Shown here in pieces: positions 8,942 through 18,227 of a stretch of 64,000 nt of DNA; position 1 is the stretch's first letter, and the number at the start of each line of letters is the position of its first letter. Origin of the DNA: Phytohabitans maris. Lineage in GTDB: Bacteria; Actinomycetota; Actinomycetes; Mycobacteriales; Micromonosporaceae. The DNA is taken from NCBI RefSeq assembly GCF_031085175.1, contig NZ_JAVHUY010000022.1, forward strand, positions 62,001 through 126,000, written 5' to 3'. The notes under the pieces are model-generated. The model worked only from the letters and a program-made list of their open reading frames with translations, was not told the origin of the DNA and did not search any database. The translations under genes were made by a program, and so were the position numbers.

Positions 8942-9517
8942 ATGAACGACCTCGTCAAAGACCTCAAGCCGGAACTCACCTACACCAGCTTCGAGCAGCA
9001 CATGCACAAGGCCCGTACGCCGTTGCAGCGGCAGCACCTGGAGACCGTGGTGCATCACTCGAAGGGCGAGGTGCTGGCGGACCTGGACATGGTGCTGCCC
9101 ACGCTCAACCAAGACCCGCACTACCACGAGTACGGCGTCATCGCCGGCACCACGGAGGACACCGGACCCAAAGGGCTGGACGCCGTCCTGGCCAACTACA
9201 CGGAGATGGTCAACAACGGCTCGTACGTGATCGAGTCGAAGAAGACCCGCGTGGTCGTCTCCGACTACGAGATCGTGACCGAAGGCACCTACCGGCAGAT
9301 CCTGACCGCTCAGGTCGCGCGCAAGATGGGCTACGTCGACGACTCCTCGCCGCAGTCCTCCCACTACGTGCTCGCCGGCCGCACGGTCGTCTTCTGGGAG
9401 TTCGACGAGGACGGCAAGGCCAAGGGCGAGGACCGCTACGTGATGAACCACCAGGTCATCCCGATCGGCGAAGAGGACCTCCCGGAGAACTACCCGGCCA
9501 AGTTCCGGACCAGGTGA
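8942..9517 (+). CDS. NTF2-like (SnoaL-type fold) protein
   Basis: A 191-residue protein that I place in the NTF2-like superfamily from its pattern: N-terminal helices, LANYTEMVNNGSYVIESKK, then a beta-sheet half ending in EDRYVMNHQVIPIGEEDLP. NTF2-like proteins include ketosteroid isomerases, SnoaL cyclases and dehydratases; the catalytic activity here is not evident. The ATG at 8942 has a strong site (CAGGAGGAGG). It leads an operon with a second NTF2-like protein, a P450, an enone reductase and a TIM-barrel protein. Confidence 0.65.
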   Translation: MNDLVKDLKPELTYTSFEQHMHKARTPLQRQHLETVVHHSKGEVLADLDMVLPTLNQDPHYHEYGVIAGTTEDTGPKGLDAVLANYTEMVNNGSYVIESKKTRVVVSDYEIVTEGTYRQILTAQVARKMGYVDDSSPQSSHYVLAGRTVVFWEFDEDGKAKGEDRYVMNHQVIPIGEEDLPENYPAKFRTR

Positions 9518-9526
9518 GGAGCCGGC

Positions 9527-9988
9527 ATGACGCAGCGATCGATCGAGGCTCGGCTCGACGAGGTGGAGAGCCGTACGGCCATCGCCGCTCTCGTCGCGGG
9601 CTACTGCGAAGGCGTGGACCACGCGAACGTGGAGCTGTTCCTCCGCCTGTGGCACGAGGACGCCTCCTACCTCATCCCCGGTGGCCGCGGTGACTTCGTC
9701 GGCATCGACCGGATCCGCGAGTCCCAGGACGTCATCGGCCGCGCGTGGGCGTCGACCAAGCACTGGACGACCAACCACACGGTCACGTTCGACGATCCCG
9801 ACCGGGCGACCGGGCGCAGCGACGCGTTCGCCATCTGCGAGCACCACGACGGGCGGGTCAGCCTGGTGTCGGCCACGTACGACGACCAGTACGAGCGCCG
9901 CGACGGGACCTGGCGTTTCGCGAAGCGGCTGGTGACCCGGTGGTTCGTCAGCGACGGCCAGGACATCAAGCTCCTCGAGCCGTTCTAG
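9527..9988 (+). CDS. SnoaL-like / nuclear transport factor 2 family protein
   Basis: A 153-residue SnoaL-4-type protein. It starts with the usual helix (DEVESRTAIAALVAGYCEGVD), then LFLRLWHEDASYLIPG, a central His-rich part (KHWTTNHTVTF) and closing strands ending FAKRLVTRWF. The fold is shared with ketosteroid isomerase-like enzymes and the small subunit of ring-hydroxylating dioxygenases. The EDAS acid and the NH pair could be catalytic. It sits 9 bases after the previous gene and 2 bases before the P450. Confidence 0.8.
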   Translation: MTQRSIEARLDEVESRTAIAALVAGYCEGVDHANVELFLRLWHEDASYLIPGGRGDFVGIDRIRESQDVIGRAWASTKHWTTNHTVTFDDPDRATGRSDAFAICEHHDGRVSLVSATYDDQYERRDGTWRFAKRLVTRWFVSDGQDIKLLEPF

Positions 9989-9990
9989 CC

Positions 9991-11229
9991 ATGGCGACGA
10001 TGACGTCACTGCCCGCGCTGCTCTCCGAGGAGGTGGCGCGCGACCCGTACGCGTTCTACCGCCGGCTGCGCCACGAGGCACCCCTGCACTACGACGAGAG
10101 CGCCGGCGCGTACCTGCTGACCCGGCATGCCGCGGTCTCGACGGCGTACCGGCATCCCGCCTTCACCACGCGAAACTACGAGTGGCAGCTCGAGCCGGTG
10201 TTCGGGCGGAGCCTGCTGCAGCTCGACGGCACGGAGCACGCCAGAAAGCGGGCACTGGTGAGCCCGCACTTCCGTGGCGCGGGCCTCTCGGCGTGGTCCG
10301 GCACCATCCACCGCAACGTCGCCGAGATCCTCGACGGCACCGTGGAACGCGTGGTGGACCTGCTGCTGGAGCCGATCCGGCCGGGCGAGGAGTTCGACAT
10401 CCTGGAGCGCTTCGCCCACCTGCTGCCGGTCTTCGTCATCGCCGACATGCTCGCGCTGCCCAAGACCGACTACCGGCGGTTCTGGGACTGGTACACCGCC
10501 ATGATCGCCTTCCTGTCCAACCTGGCGCGGGACCCGAACGTGCACAAGCGCGGCGTCGCGGCCGCGCGGGAACTGCGGCAGTACCTCACGCCGATCATCG
10601 CCGAGCGGCGCGCGAATCCCGGGACCGACCTGATCTCGGCCCTGGCGACGGCGGAGGTCGACGGGCACACGCTCGACGACGACGAGATCAAGACGCACGT
10701 CACGCAACTGCTCAACGCCGGCTCGGAGACCACCGACAAGACCTTCGGCAGTCTCTTCGGCCATCTGCTGACGCGGCGGCAGCGCTACGAGGAGGTCGCC
10801 GCGAACCGCGACCTCGTGATCCCGGCGATCAGCGAGACGCTGCGCCTGACCCCTCCGTCGCAGATGAACGGGCGGGTGCTGGCGGAAAGCGTGGAGCTGG
10901 AAGGGGGCACGCTCCCGGCGGAGGCGCTGGTGTTCCTGGTGATCGCCTCCGCCAACCGCGACGAGTCGCGCTTCGCCGACGCCGAGTCGTACGACTTCCA
11001 CCGCACCGACCTGTCCCACGCCGACGCCTTCACCGCCCGCGGGGAGCACTTCGCGTTCGGCTTCGGCCGGCACTTCTGCCTGGGCGCCATGCTGGCCCGC
11101 TCCGAGCTCCAGATCGGTCTCCACGCGATCCTCGACCGGTTCCCCAACCTCCGGCTCGCCGACGGGTTCACCCCGCGCCACCAAGGGCTGAAGATGCGGG
11201 CTCCCGCCGAGATGCGCGTGGTCGTATGA
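9991..11229 (+). CDS. Cytochrome P450
   Basis: A 412-residue P450 with NAGSETT in the I helix, ETLR in the K helix and heme loop FGFGRHFCLG (ligand Cys about 363). It is a close paralogue of the P450 at 950: DPYAFYRRLR/DPHAYYAYLR, GAYLLTRH, LRLTPPSQMNGRV and the whole C-terminus align. The two probably act on the same or successive positions of one substrate. The ATG starts 2 bases after the SnoaL-like stop and its own stop overlaps the next start by 4 bases, so it is tightly coupled to the enone reductase. Confidence 0.95.
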   Translation: MATMTSLPALLSEEVARDPYAFYRRLRHEAPLHYDESAGAYLLTRHAAVSTAYRHPAFTTRNYEWQLEPVFGRSLLQLDGTEHARKRALVSPHFRGAGLSAWSGTIHRNVAEILDGTVERVVDLLLEPIRPGEEFDILERFAHLLPVFVIADMLALPKTDYRRFWDWYTAMIAFLSNLARDPNVHKRGVAAARELRQYLTPIIAERRANPGTDLISALATAEVDGHTLDDDEIKTHVTQLLNAGSETTDKTFGSLFGHLLTRRQRYEEVAANRDLVIPAISETLRLTPPSQMNGRVLAESVELEGGTLPAEALVFLVIASANRDESRFADAESYDFHRTDLSHADAFTARGEHFAFGFGRHFCLGAMLARSELQIGLHAILDRFPNLRLADGFTPRHQGLKMRAPAEMRVVV

Positions 11230-12317
11230 CGGACCGGCGCGTGCTCGTCACCGGCGGCACCGGTCTGATCGGGCGCGCGGCGGTGGACGCGTTCCTCGCC
11301 GCCGGCTGGCCGGTCGTCGGGATGTCCCGCGGGGCCTCCGGGCACGCCGGCGAGCGGTACGCCGGCGTGCCGGTCGACCTCCGGGACGAAAGGGCGGTCG
11401 CCGCCGCGCTGCGCGACCTGCCCGGCATCACCCACCTCGCCTACACCTCCGTGTACGAGAAGCCGGGGCTGGTCGCCGGCTGGTCCGACCCAGAACAGAT
11501 GGCGGCCAACCGGGCGATGCTCGACAACGTCCTGCGACCGCTGGCGGCGGCGGGCCACCTCGAGCAGGTGACCATCATGCAGGGCACGAAGGCGTACGGC
11601 GCGCACCTGCACCCGATCCCGCTGCCCGCGCGCGAGCGCCACCCGCGGGACCCGCACGAAAACTTCTACTGGCACCAGGAGGACCTGCTGCGGGAGGTCG
11701 CCGGCAGCGCCGGTTTCCGGTGGACGATCCTGCGGCCGGTGCAGGTCGTCGGCCCGGCGTACGGCGTGGGTTACTGCACCCCGCCGGTGATCGGCGCGCT
11801 GGCCGCCGTCTGCCACGAGACCGGCCAGCCGTTCGGCTTTCCCGGCCTGCCCCTCAGCACCCCCAAGCAGGTCGCGGACGTCCGCCTGGTCGCCGACGCG
11901 CTGCTCTGGGCCGCGACGGCCGAGGCGGCGCACGGCGAGCACTTCAACCTGACCAACGGCGAGGTCTTCTCCTGGCTGGAGCTCTGGCCGGTGCTCGCCG
12001 AGGAGCTCGGCGTCGCGGCCGCCGAACCGGTCGCCCGCCGGCTCGCGGACTTCCTGCCGGCCCACGCCGAGGCGTGGGCCAAGGTGGCCGCCGCCCATCA
12101 GCTCCGCGAGCCCGATCTCGCCGCGGTCCTGGGACAGTCGCACTTCTACGCGGACTACACCTTCGGGTACGGGCTGACCGAGGCACCGCCGCCGGCCCTG
12201 GTGAGCACCGTCAAGGTGAAGCGGGCCGGCTTCACGCAGGTCCGGGACACCGAGCTGACCTTCCGCCACGCCATCCGCGAGCTTCAGCGCCGGCGGATCC
12301 TTCCCCGGCTGTCATGA
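11226..12317 (+). CDS. PRISE-type NAD(P)H-dependent enone 1,4-reductase (progesterone 5-beta-reductase/iridoid synthase-like)
   Basis: A 363-residue atypical short-chain reductase. The dinucleotide motif GGTGLIG is at residues 10-16. The two family-defining active-site motifs are present: QGTKAYGAHL (catalytic Lys) and NFYWHQEDLL (catalytic Tyr; family form NFYYxxED). Known members reduce activated C=C bonds next to a carbonyl in steroids, iridoids and small enones. Its place directly after a P450, overlapping by 4 bases, suggests it saturates an enone in the degraded compound. Assignment to the family is strong; the substrate is inferred only. Confidence 0.85.
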   Translation: MTDRRVLVTGGTGLIGRAAVDAFLAAGWPVVGMSRGASGHAGERYAGVPVDLRDERAVAAALRDLPGITHLAYTSVYEKPGLVAGWSDPEQMAANRAMLDNVLRPLAAAGHLEQVTIMQGTKAYGAHLHPIPLPARERHPRDPHENFYWHQEDLLREVAGSAGFRWTILRPVQVVGPAYGVGYCTPPVIGALAAVCHETGQPFGFPGLPLSTPKQVADVRLVADALLWAATAEAAHGEHFNLTNGEVFSWLELWPVLAEELGVAAAEPVARRLADFLPAHAEAWAKVAAAHQLREPDLAAVLGQSHFYADYTFGYGLTEAPPPALVSTVKVKRAGFTQVRDTELTFRHAIRELQRRRILPRLS

Positions 12318-12330
12318 CGGAGGACGAGTC

Positions 12331-13167
12331 GTGAGTACGGTGCTCGCCTGGGGGACGGTGCGGCCGGCGTCGTTCCCGGACCGGGTGGCCGCGGCGGCGG
12401 CCGCGGGTTACGACGCGATCGGCCTGTCGGTCCCCTACTACCGGCACCTGCGGGAGCAGGGCTGGACCCACGCCGAGATGCGGCGGGTCCTCGACGACTT
12501 CGGGATCAGCATCGGCGAGGTCGAGGTGATCTTCGGGTTCTGCGCCGAACCCGGGCCGGCCAACGTCCCCGAGCGCCCGGGTCTGGTCTACGCCGACCCG
12601 GAGGTCGAGGCGGTCGTGCTGCGCCTGGCCGACGAGTTCGGGGTGCCGCACGCGCAGGCCGTCGGCACGTTCGACACCGAACCGCCGGGGGAGCGCGCGG
12701 TGCGCGCCTTCGCCGCGCTGTGTGACCGCGCCGCGCCGCACGGCCTGTCGATCGCGCTGGAGTTCGTGCCCTACACGAACATCCCGGACGTGGCGACCGC
12801 CGCCACGATCGTCTCGGCGGCAGGCCGGCCCAACGGTGGCCTGTGCGTGGACTCGTGGCACTTCTTCCGGGGCAACGCCGATTGGCACGAGTTGGCCAAG
12901 GCCGGATCGGAGTCGTTCACGATGGTCCAGGTCAACGACGGACCGGTGGTCGCGGAGACCGGCAACGTCCGGCTGGAGGCCGTATCGCGACGGCGGTGCC
13001 CGGGCCAGGGAGAGTTCGACCTGAGGCGGTTCCTCGACGTGGTACGCCCGCCGGGCGACCCGAGGCCGATCTCGGTCGAGGTCTACTCCACCGCGCTGGA
13101 CCGGCTCCCCTCGGCGGATGCCGCGCGGGCCGCGCTCGCCGGGCTGCCGGACCTGCTGCGCCGCTGA
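12331..13167 (+). CDS. Sugar phosphate isomerase/epimerase-like TIM-barrel protein
   Basis: A 278-residue xylose-isomerase-like (AP-endonuclease family 2) barrel. Metal-binding candidates occur at the usual strand ends: Glu in ALEFVPYTN, Asp and His in CVDSWHFF, Asp in QVNDGP and Glu in SVEVYS. Members include isomerases, epimerases and dehydratases of sugars and cyclic polyols (IolE, IolI, dehydroshikimate dehydratase). Start GTG at 12331 follows GGAGGA. Last gene of the P450/enone-reductase operon; a role on an oxygenated ring intermediate is possible but unproven. Confidence 0.8.
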   Translation: MSTVLAWGTVRPASFPDRVAAAAAAGYDAIGLSVPYYRHLREQGWTHAEMRRVLDDFGISIGEVEVIFGFCAEPGPANVPERPGLVYADPEVEAVVLRLADEFGVPHAQAVGTFDTEPPGERAVRAFAALCDRAAPHGLSIALEFVPYTNIPDVATAATIVSAAGRPNGGLCVDSWHFFRGNADWHELAKAGSESFTMVQVNDGPVVAETGNVRLEAVSRRRCPGQGEFDLRRFLDVVRPPGDPRPISVEVYSTALDRLPSADAARAALAGLPDLLRR

Positions 13168-13319
13168 TCCCGGACCTCAGGCGCCCCGGCGGACCCGTAC
13201 CGTGGCGGGCTGTCGCCGGCGCTCGTGGTCTCCCACTCCCCGGTCGCCGGTGTGATCCGGGAGGCGGGCCGGCGTGGCCACTAGGCTGGTCCTCTCGACG
13301 ACGACCGAGGGGGAAGGGC

Positions 13320-14192
13320 GTGGCACAGGTTGCGGAGGCGGGAGGCGTTCCGGCCGGCGCGGCGCGCACGACCGCACCGCTGAGCGGCACCCGTCCGTCC
13401 AGCGCGCGGGCGCTGCTGCTGGTGGTGCTCGGCGAGTTCGTCTGGCCCACCCGCAAACCGGCCTGGTCGTCGACGCTCCTGCGGGCCCTCGCCGAGCTCG
13501 GCATCGAGCCGAACGCGGCGCGTAAGGCCCTGCAGCGGACCGCGGAGTCGGGGATCACCGAGCCCGGCCGGGTCGGCCGCCGGGTGCACTGGACGATCAC
13601 CGCCAAGGGCGCCCGCGTCATGTCGTCCGGGCACGAGCGCACGTACAACTGGGACGCCCGCCGGACCACCTGGGACGGCACCTGGCTGCTGCTGTCGGTG
13701 TCGGTGCCGGAGACCCAGCGCAAGCTCCGCCACCACCTGCAAAACCGGCTCGCCTGGGCCGGCATGGGGTCTCCGGTGCCTGGCCAGTGGCTCACGACGC
13801 ACTGGGAGCGCGCGGACGAGATCGCGCAGATCGTGCGGGACCTGGGCCTGGAGGAGCAGGCCCACTCGTTCGTGGGCACGCTGGGACCGCTGGGCAGTGA
13901 GACCGGCATCGTCGAGACGGCCTGGGACCTCGACGCCCTCGCCGACGACTACCGCGCGTTCGTCGAGACCTACGCGGCGACCCATCCGCACACCGACGCC
14001 GAGTGCTTCCGGTCGCGGGTCCTGATGGTGCAGGACTGGCGCCGCTTCCCGTACCTTGATCCCGACCTGCCACGGCGCTTCCTGCCCGCCGGCTGGCCGG
14101 GGTACGAGGCGGTCAGGCTGTTTCGGGAGCGCCACGGCGCGTGGGGGGCGCGCTCCGCCGCGTACTGGGAGCACCTCGACGCACAGGAGTGA
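13320..14192 (+). CDS. PaaX family transcriptional regulator
   Basis: A 290-residue PaaX-like protein: N-terminal winged helix (about residues 30-95, ELGIEPNAARKALQRTAESG as the recognition part), a central domain with WLLLSVSVPE, and the C-terminal domain ending in the FPYLDPDLPRRFLPAGWPG signature. PaaX binds phenylacetyl-CoA in E. coli; relatives respond to other aryl or acyl-CoAs. Start GTG at 13320 after GGGGGAAGGG. It stands alone downstream of the P450 operon and is convergent with the CoA ligase, so it may sense the CoA ester that the ligase makes. Confidence 0.9.
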   Translation: MAQVAEAGGVPAGAARTTAPLSGTRPSSARALLLVVLGEFVWPTRKPAWSSTLLRALAELGIEPNAARKALQRTAESGITEPGRVGRRVHWTITAKGARVMSSGHERTYNWDARRTTWDGTWLLLSVSVPETQRKLRHHLQNRLAWAGMGSPVPGQWLTTHWERADEIAQIVRDLGLEEQAHSFVGTLGPLGSETGIVETAWDLDALADDYRAFVETYAATHPHTDAECFRSRVLMVQDWRRFPYLDPDLPRRFLPAGWPGYEAVRLFRERHGAWGARSAAYWEHLDAQE

Positions 14193-14201
14193 CCGGCGCG
14201 G

Positions 14202-15881
14202 TCATGGCCGGGCGACCTCCCCGCGCAGGATGTACTTCTGGATCTTTCCGGACGGCGTCCGGGGCATGGACTGGCGGATCTCGAGCCGCTCCGGCCAGAA
14301 CTGCTTGGCCATGCCCGCGGCTTCCAGATGCTGGGTGAGCTCCCGCAGCGTGGGCGGCGCGCCCTCGGGCACGACGACGGCGCAGCCGCGCTCGCCCAGC
14401 CGCTCGTCGGGGTAGGCGACCACCGCCACGTCCCGGACCTTGCCGTGCTGGGCGAGCAGGTTTTCGATCTCGACCACCGGCACGTTCTGGCCGCCGCGGA
14501 CGATGATGTCCTTGCTCCGGCCGGTGATGCGGATCCCGCCGTCCGGCATCCGCTTTCCGAGGTCGCCCGTCTCGAACCACCCGTCGGGCGTCTGGGCGTC
14601 CGTCGTCAGCTCGGCCTGGTCCCGGTAGCCCAGGATGATGCTCGGGCCGCGCGCCTGGAGCCGGCCCTCGGTCCCGTCGGGGACGGGCCGGAGGTCGTCG
14701 TCGACGATCCGGAGCCCCATGAACGGCACCTGCATGCCGTCGCTGGCGGCCAGCGTCTCCAGCGGTGACCCGAGCTCGTGGATGCTGCAGATGCCCACCT
14801 CGGTCATGCCCCACAGCGACACCAGGTCGACGCCGAGGTGCTCCTGCATCGCGGTCGCGGCGGACGGGGGGATGGGCGCGCCACCGCAGGCGAAGGCGCG
14901 GAAGGAGGACAGCGGCCGCGGCTGCGCCTTCTGCGCCTCGATCATGTCCATCGCGAACGGCGTCGCCGACAGCGTCCAGGTGATGCCTTCCCGGTCGATG
15001 ATGTCGACCAGGCCGCGGGGATCCCACTCGTCCTGGTAGACGACCTTCTGCCCGGTGGACAGCGGCAGGTACGTCCCCCAGAAGAAGCCGGTGAGGTGGC
15101 CGACGGTCGACGCCATGAAGCAGACGTCGTCGGCGGCGAGCCGCAGCGCCTCGGGCAGCGGCCGCCCGGCCGACCACGCCGTGTTGTGCGAGTGCAGCGC
15201 CGCCTTGGGCTGGCCCGTGGTCCCCGACGTGAACATCAGGAACGCGGGGTCGTCCGGCCCGGGACGGCGCGTCTCCAATTCCTGCCGCAGGCCGTCGTCG
15301 TGCTCGTGCAGGGGGCGGAGGAAGAAGTCGGTGAAGTCGATGCTGTCGCCGGTCGCCGGCCCGCCGATGGTGACCAGGTGCTCCAGGTGGGGCAGCGACG
15401 GCTTGAGCCGGAGCCCGAGGTCGCGGTAGGAGAACCTGCGGAACTCCGACTGTACGATGTAGACCTTCGACCGGGCGTGCCGGAGCATGAAGGAGAGCTC
15501 GCGCTCGCGGTAGATGTGCGGCACCGGGTTGGGGACGGCGCCGGCGCGCATCGCGCCGAAGACGAGGGCCGGAAACTCCCACGTGTTGGGGAGCTGGATC
15601 GTGACGACGTCGCCCGGCTCGACGCCCAGTTTGACGAACGCTCCGGCGAACCGGTCGATCATCGTGCCGAGCTGCCCGTACGTGACCACCGTCGGCAGCG
15701 GGTCGCCTTTGCGGTAGCAGACCACGGCCGCCTTGTGCGGATGCCGCTGGACGGCGCGCAGCAGCTCGTCGAGCCCCGTTACGTCGCGCCACCAGCCTTC
15801 CGCACGGAAGTGGGCGGCGTCCTCGGGGTCGACCACTCGTCGCCAGTCCTCCGGTATCGGGGTTGTCGTCGCCTGGCTCAT
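14202..15881 (-). CDS. AMP-forming acyl-CoA synthetase/ligase
   Basis: A 559-residue ANL-superfamily ligase. Motifs in order: P-loop-like MFTSGTTGQPKA, WGMTEVG, the hinge TGDLGKR and the catalytic Lys motif TPSGKIQKY near the C-terminus. It resembles the cyclohexanecarboxylate-CoA ligase type in general layout (inference). ATG at 15881 with AGGGAG. It would trap an imported acid as its CoA ester. Transcribed alone from a promoter that carries the palindrome at 15919-15932. Confidence 0.92.
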   Translation of the reverse strand: MSQATTTPIPEDWRRVVDPEDAAHFRAEGWWRDVTGLDELLRAVQRHPHKAAVVCYRKGDPLPTVVTYGQLGTMIDRFAGAFVKLGVEPGDVVTIQLPNTWEFPALVFGAMRAGAVPNPVPHIYRERELSFMLRHARSKVYIVQSEFRRFSYRDLGLRLKPSLPHLEHLVTIGGPATGDSIDFTDFFLRPLHEHDDGLRQELETRRPGPDDPAFLMFTSGTTGQPKAALHSHNTAWSAGRPLPEALRLAADDVCFMASTVGHLTGFFWGTYLPLSTGQKVVYQDEWDPRGLVDIIDREGITWTLSATPFAMDMIEAQKAQPRPLSSFRAFACGGAPIPPSAATAMQEHLGVDLVSLWGMTEVGICSIHELGSPLETLAASDGMQVPFMGLRIVDDDLRPVPDGTEGRLQARGPSIILGYRDQAELTTDAQTPDGWFETGDLGKRMPDGGIRITGRSKDIIVRGGQNVPVVEIENLLAQHGKVRDVAVVAYPDERLGERGCAVVVPEGAPPTLRELTQHLEAAGMAKQFWPERLEIRQSMPRTPSGKIQKYILRGEVARP

Positions 15882-15918
15882 CGGAGCTCCCTCTGTCAGT
15901 CGACACAAATTTGGAGCG

Positions 15919-15932
15919 ACGTGATTTCACGT
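15919..15932. promoter_or_regulatory. Palindrome in the acyl-CoA ligase promoter
   Basis: ACGTGA-TT-TCACGT is a perfect 6-bp inverted repeat 38 bases upstream of the ligase start, in an A+T-rich promoter stretch. A candidate operator; the regulator (PaaX-like, MarR or TetR encoded nearby) is not known. Confidence 0.4.
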
Positions 15933-15976
15933 ACACTATTTTTCGTTCACATAAGTGTCAACGGGTTGATCGGTTG

Positions 15977-18223
15977 TTAATGTTCATCCGCTGGCAGGGC
16001 GGTGACCCGCACCGGTATGCCGTTGAGCACCGCGTTGCCGGACGGCACGTCCAGTACCAGCTCGTCGGCGAGGCGGTTGCTGTTCACGCCCGGCCGGGCC
16101 CGCGCCGTGACCAGCTGGACGCCGTCGGGCTCGTGCAGCCAGCCGTGCGGCAGCGAGACGACCCCGGCCGGCACCCGCTCGGTCACCTCCGCCGGGGCGT
16201 GCACCGTGGACACCCGGGTGGCCACCGCCACCAGGTCGCCGGTGCCGACCCCGAGACGCTCGGCGTCGGCCGGGTTGAGCCACAGCGTCGAGCGCGGCCG
16301 GCCGGTCATCAACGAGGGCACGTTGCCCATCCACGAGTTGTTGGAGCGCACGTGCCGGCGCCCCACCAGCACCAGGCCGCCGGGCGGACCGGATGTGACC
16401 GCGGCGCGCAGCCGGGGCAGGTCGTCGACGACGAGCGGGGGATCCAGTACGACCGTGCCGGTCGTGGTGCGCAGGACCTCCGGGAGCCGCGGCCGCAGCG
16501 GGCCCAGGTCGACGCCGTGCGGCCGGTCCTCCAGGACGGCGAGGGTCAGACCGCCCGGCCGGCGGCCGAACCCGTCGCCGTACGGGCCGGACCGGATCAT
16601 CAGGTCGAGCAGGCGCTCGGGCCCCACGCGCGGAGCGACCGCGGCCATCAGCTCCTCGACGGTACGGCCGCTGACCGGCGAATGGGCGTCGGAGACCGCC
16701 GCGCGTGCCGTCGACTCGGCGTGGCGGCGGTCGATGTCGGCCTCGGACGCTCCCCGACCTTCGAAGGCGGCGGCCAGCCGGCACATGATCTGCCATTCCT
16801 GCGGCTGACCGGGGTCGAGGTCGAGGACGGCGGGACTGTAGTTCGCGACGTTCCGGACCGCCCACGTCGAGAAGTGCACGTCGTAGTGGGAGCGCTGCAG
16901 CGGACCGGGCGGGGGGAGGACGACGTGCGCGAACCGGGTCGAGTCGTTCACGTACGGGTCCACGGCCACCAGGGCGTCGAGCGAGGCGAGTGCCCGCGCG
17001 GTCCGCGCCGAGTTGGGCGCGGACACGACGGGATTGCCGCTGACCAGCAGCAGCCCTCTGAGGCGCCCGTCGCCCGGCGTGTCGATCTCCTCGGCCAGGC
17101 ACGAGGTGGGCAGCTCGCCGAAGCGCTCGGGCAGCCCGCGTACCCGGCTGGAGAACCGGCCCAGGCGCGGGGGTGGCCCGAACCGGGGCCGCCCTCGCGT
17201 ATTGACCGATCCGCAGGCCGGCAACGGAAACATCGCGCCACCGGCCCGGTCAAGGTTGCCGGTGAGGATGTTGAGCAGGTCGACCAGCCAGGAGGTCAGC
17301 GTGCCGAACTCGGTCGCCGTCGTGCCGATGCGGCCGTAGACGCACGCCCTCTCCGCGGCGGCGAACCGCCGGGTCAGATCCCGGACCGACCGCGCCGGTA
17401 CGCCGGTGAAGTCCGCCACGCGCTCGGGCGTGAGGTCGACCAGCGCCCGGCCCACGCTCTCGACGCCCGTGACGAACTCGCCGAGCCGCCCGAGCCGGAC
17501 GAGTCCCTCGTCGAAGAGCACGTTGACCATCGACGCGAGCAGGGCCGCGTCCGAGGCGACCCGCGGGCGGATGTGCTCGTCGGCCAGCTCGGCGGTCCTT
17601 GTGCGTACCGGGTCGACCACGACCAGCCGGCCGCCGCGCTCCCGGATGGCGCGCAGCCGCCGCGGCCAGCCAGGTGCCGTGGCCAGGCTGCCGTTCGACT
17701 CCACCGGGTTGGCGCCGACGACGACCAGGAAGTCCGTGCGGTCCAGGTCGGGCACCGCCAGCGTGAAGCGGTCGCCGTACAGCAGGGCGTTGACGAGGTC
17801 CTTCGGGCGCTGGTCCAGCGACGAGGCGGTGAAGAGCCGAGGTGACCCGAGCGCCTTGAGGTAGGTAGGGGCGTAGAGCAGCCCGCCGAGGTTGTGCGAG
17901 ATCGGGTTTCCGAAGTAGGCCGCCATGGCGGCCGGACCGCTCTGCTCGACCACCGTGCGGACCAGGCGGCCGGCCAGCTCGAACGCCTCGTCCCAGCTCG
18001 CCTCCACCAGCCGGCCCCGGTGGCGGATCAGCGGGCGCCGGTGCCAGTCCGGATCGTGGTGCAGCTCGCCCAGCGTGGCGCCCTTCGGGCACATGAAGCC
18101 CTCGCTGAACACGTCCCGCTCGTCGCCCGCGGTGCGCAGCACGCGGTCGCCGTACAGGGTGAGCACGAGCCCGCAGGTCGCCTCGCACAGCGGACAGGTG
18201 CGGATCGCCGTTCGCGCCGTCAT
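15977..18223 (-). CDS. Molybdopterin-dependent oxidoreductase with N-terminal [4Fe-4S] domain
   Basis: A 748-residue DMSO-reductase-superfamily protein. The N-terminus has the cluster motif CPLCEATC with a fourth Cys in FMCPKG (residues about 10-46). The central part binds the bis-molybdopterin guanine dinucleotide (VVVGANPVESNGS, VDPVRTRT), and the C-terminal dinucleotide-binding barrel ends in VNSNRLADE. I see no Cys or selenocysteine at the expected metal-ligand place: the aligned part reads ASSLDQRPKD. There is no Tat signal, so it should be cytoplasmic. It starts 4 bases after the end of the ferredoxin-reductase gene and is probably its redox partner. Confidence 0.88.
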   Translation of the reverse strand: MTARTAIRTCPLCEATCGLVLTLYGDRVLRTAGDERDVFSEGFMCPKGATLGELHHDPDWHRRPLIRHRGRLVEASWDEAFELAGRLVRTVVEQSGPAAMAAYFGNPISHNLGGLLYAPTYLKALGSPRLFTASSLDQRPKDLVNALLYGDRFTLAVPDLDRTDFLVVVGANPVESNGSLATAPGWPRRLRAIRERGGRLVVVDPVRTRTAELADEHIRPRVASDAALLASMVNVLFDEGLVRLGRLGEFVTGVESVGRALVDLTPERVADFTGVPARSVRDLTRRFAAAERACVYGRIGTTATEFGTLTSWLVDLLNILTGNLDRAGGAMFPLPACGSVNTRGRPRFGPPPRLGRFSSRVRGLPERFGELPTSCLAEEIDTPGDGRLRGLLLVSGNPVVSAPNSARTARALASLDALVAVDPYVNDSTRFAHVVLPPPGPLQRSHYDVHFSTWAVRNVANYSPAVLDLDPGQPQEWQIMCRLAAAFEGRGASEADIDRRHAESTARAAVSDAHSPVSGRTVEELMAAVAPRVGPERLLDLMIRSGPYGDGFGRRPGGLTLAVLEDRPHGVDLGPLRPRLPEVLRTTTGTVVLDPPLVVDDLPRLRAAVTSGPPGGLVLVGRRHVRSNNSWMGNVPSLMTGRPRSTLWLNPADAERLGVGTGDLVAVATRVSTVHAPAEVTERVPAGVVSLPHGWLHEPDGVQLVTARARPGVNSNRLADELVLDVPSGNAVLNGIPVRVTALPADEH

Positions 18224-18227
18224 CGCC

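Noticed and set aside
9527-9988. Small subunit of a ring-hydroxylating dioxygenase
   Set aside because: The fold is similar, but there is no Rieske large-subunit gene in the window.
15863-17845. 660-codon plus-strand open frame
   Set aside because: Antisense shadow of the molybdopterin oxidoreductase, with no family pattern.
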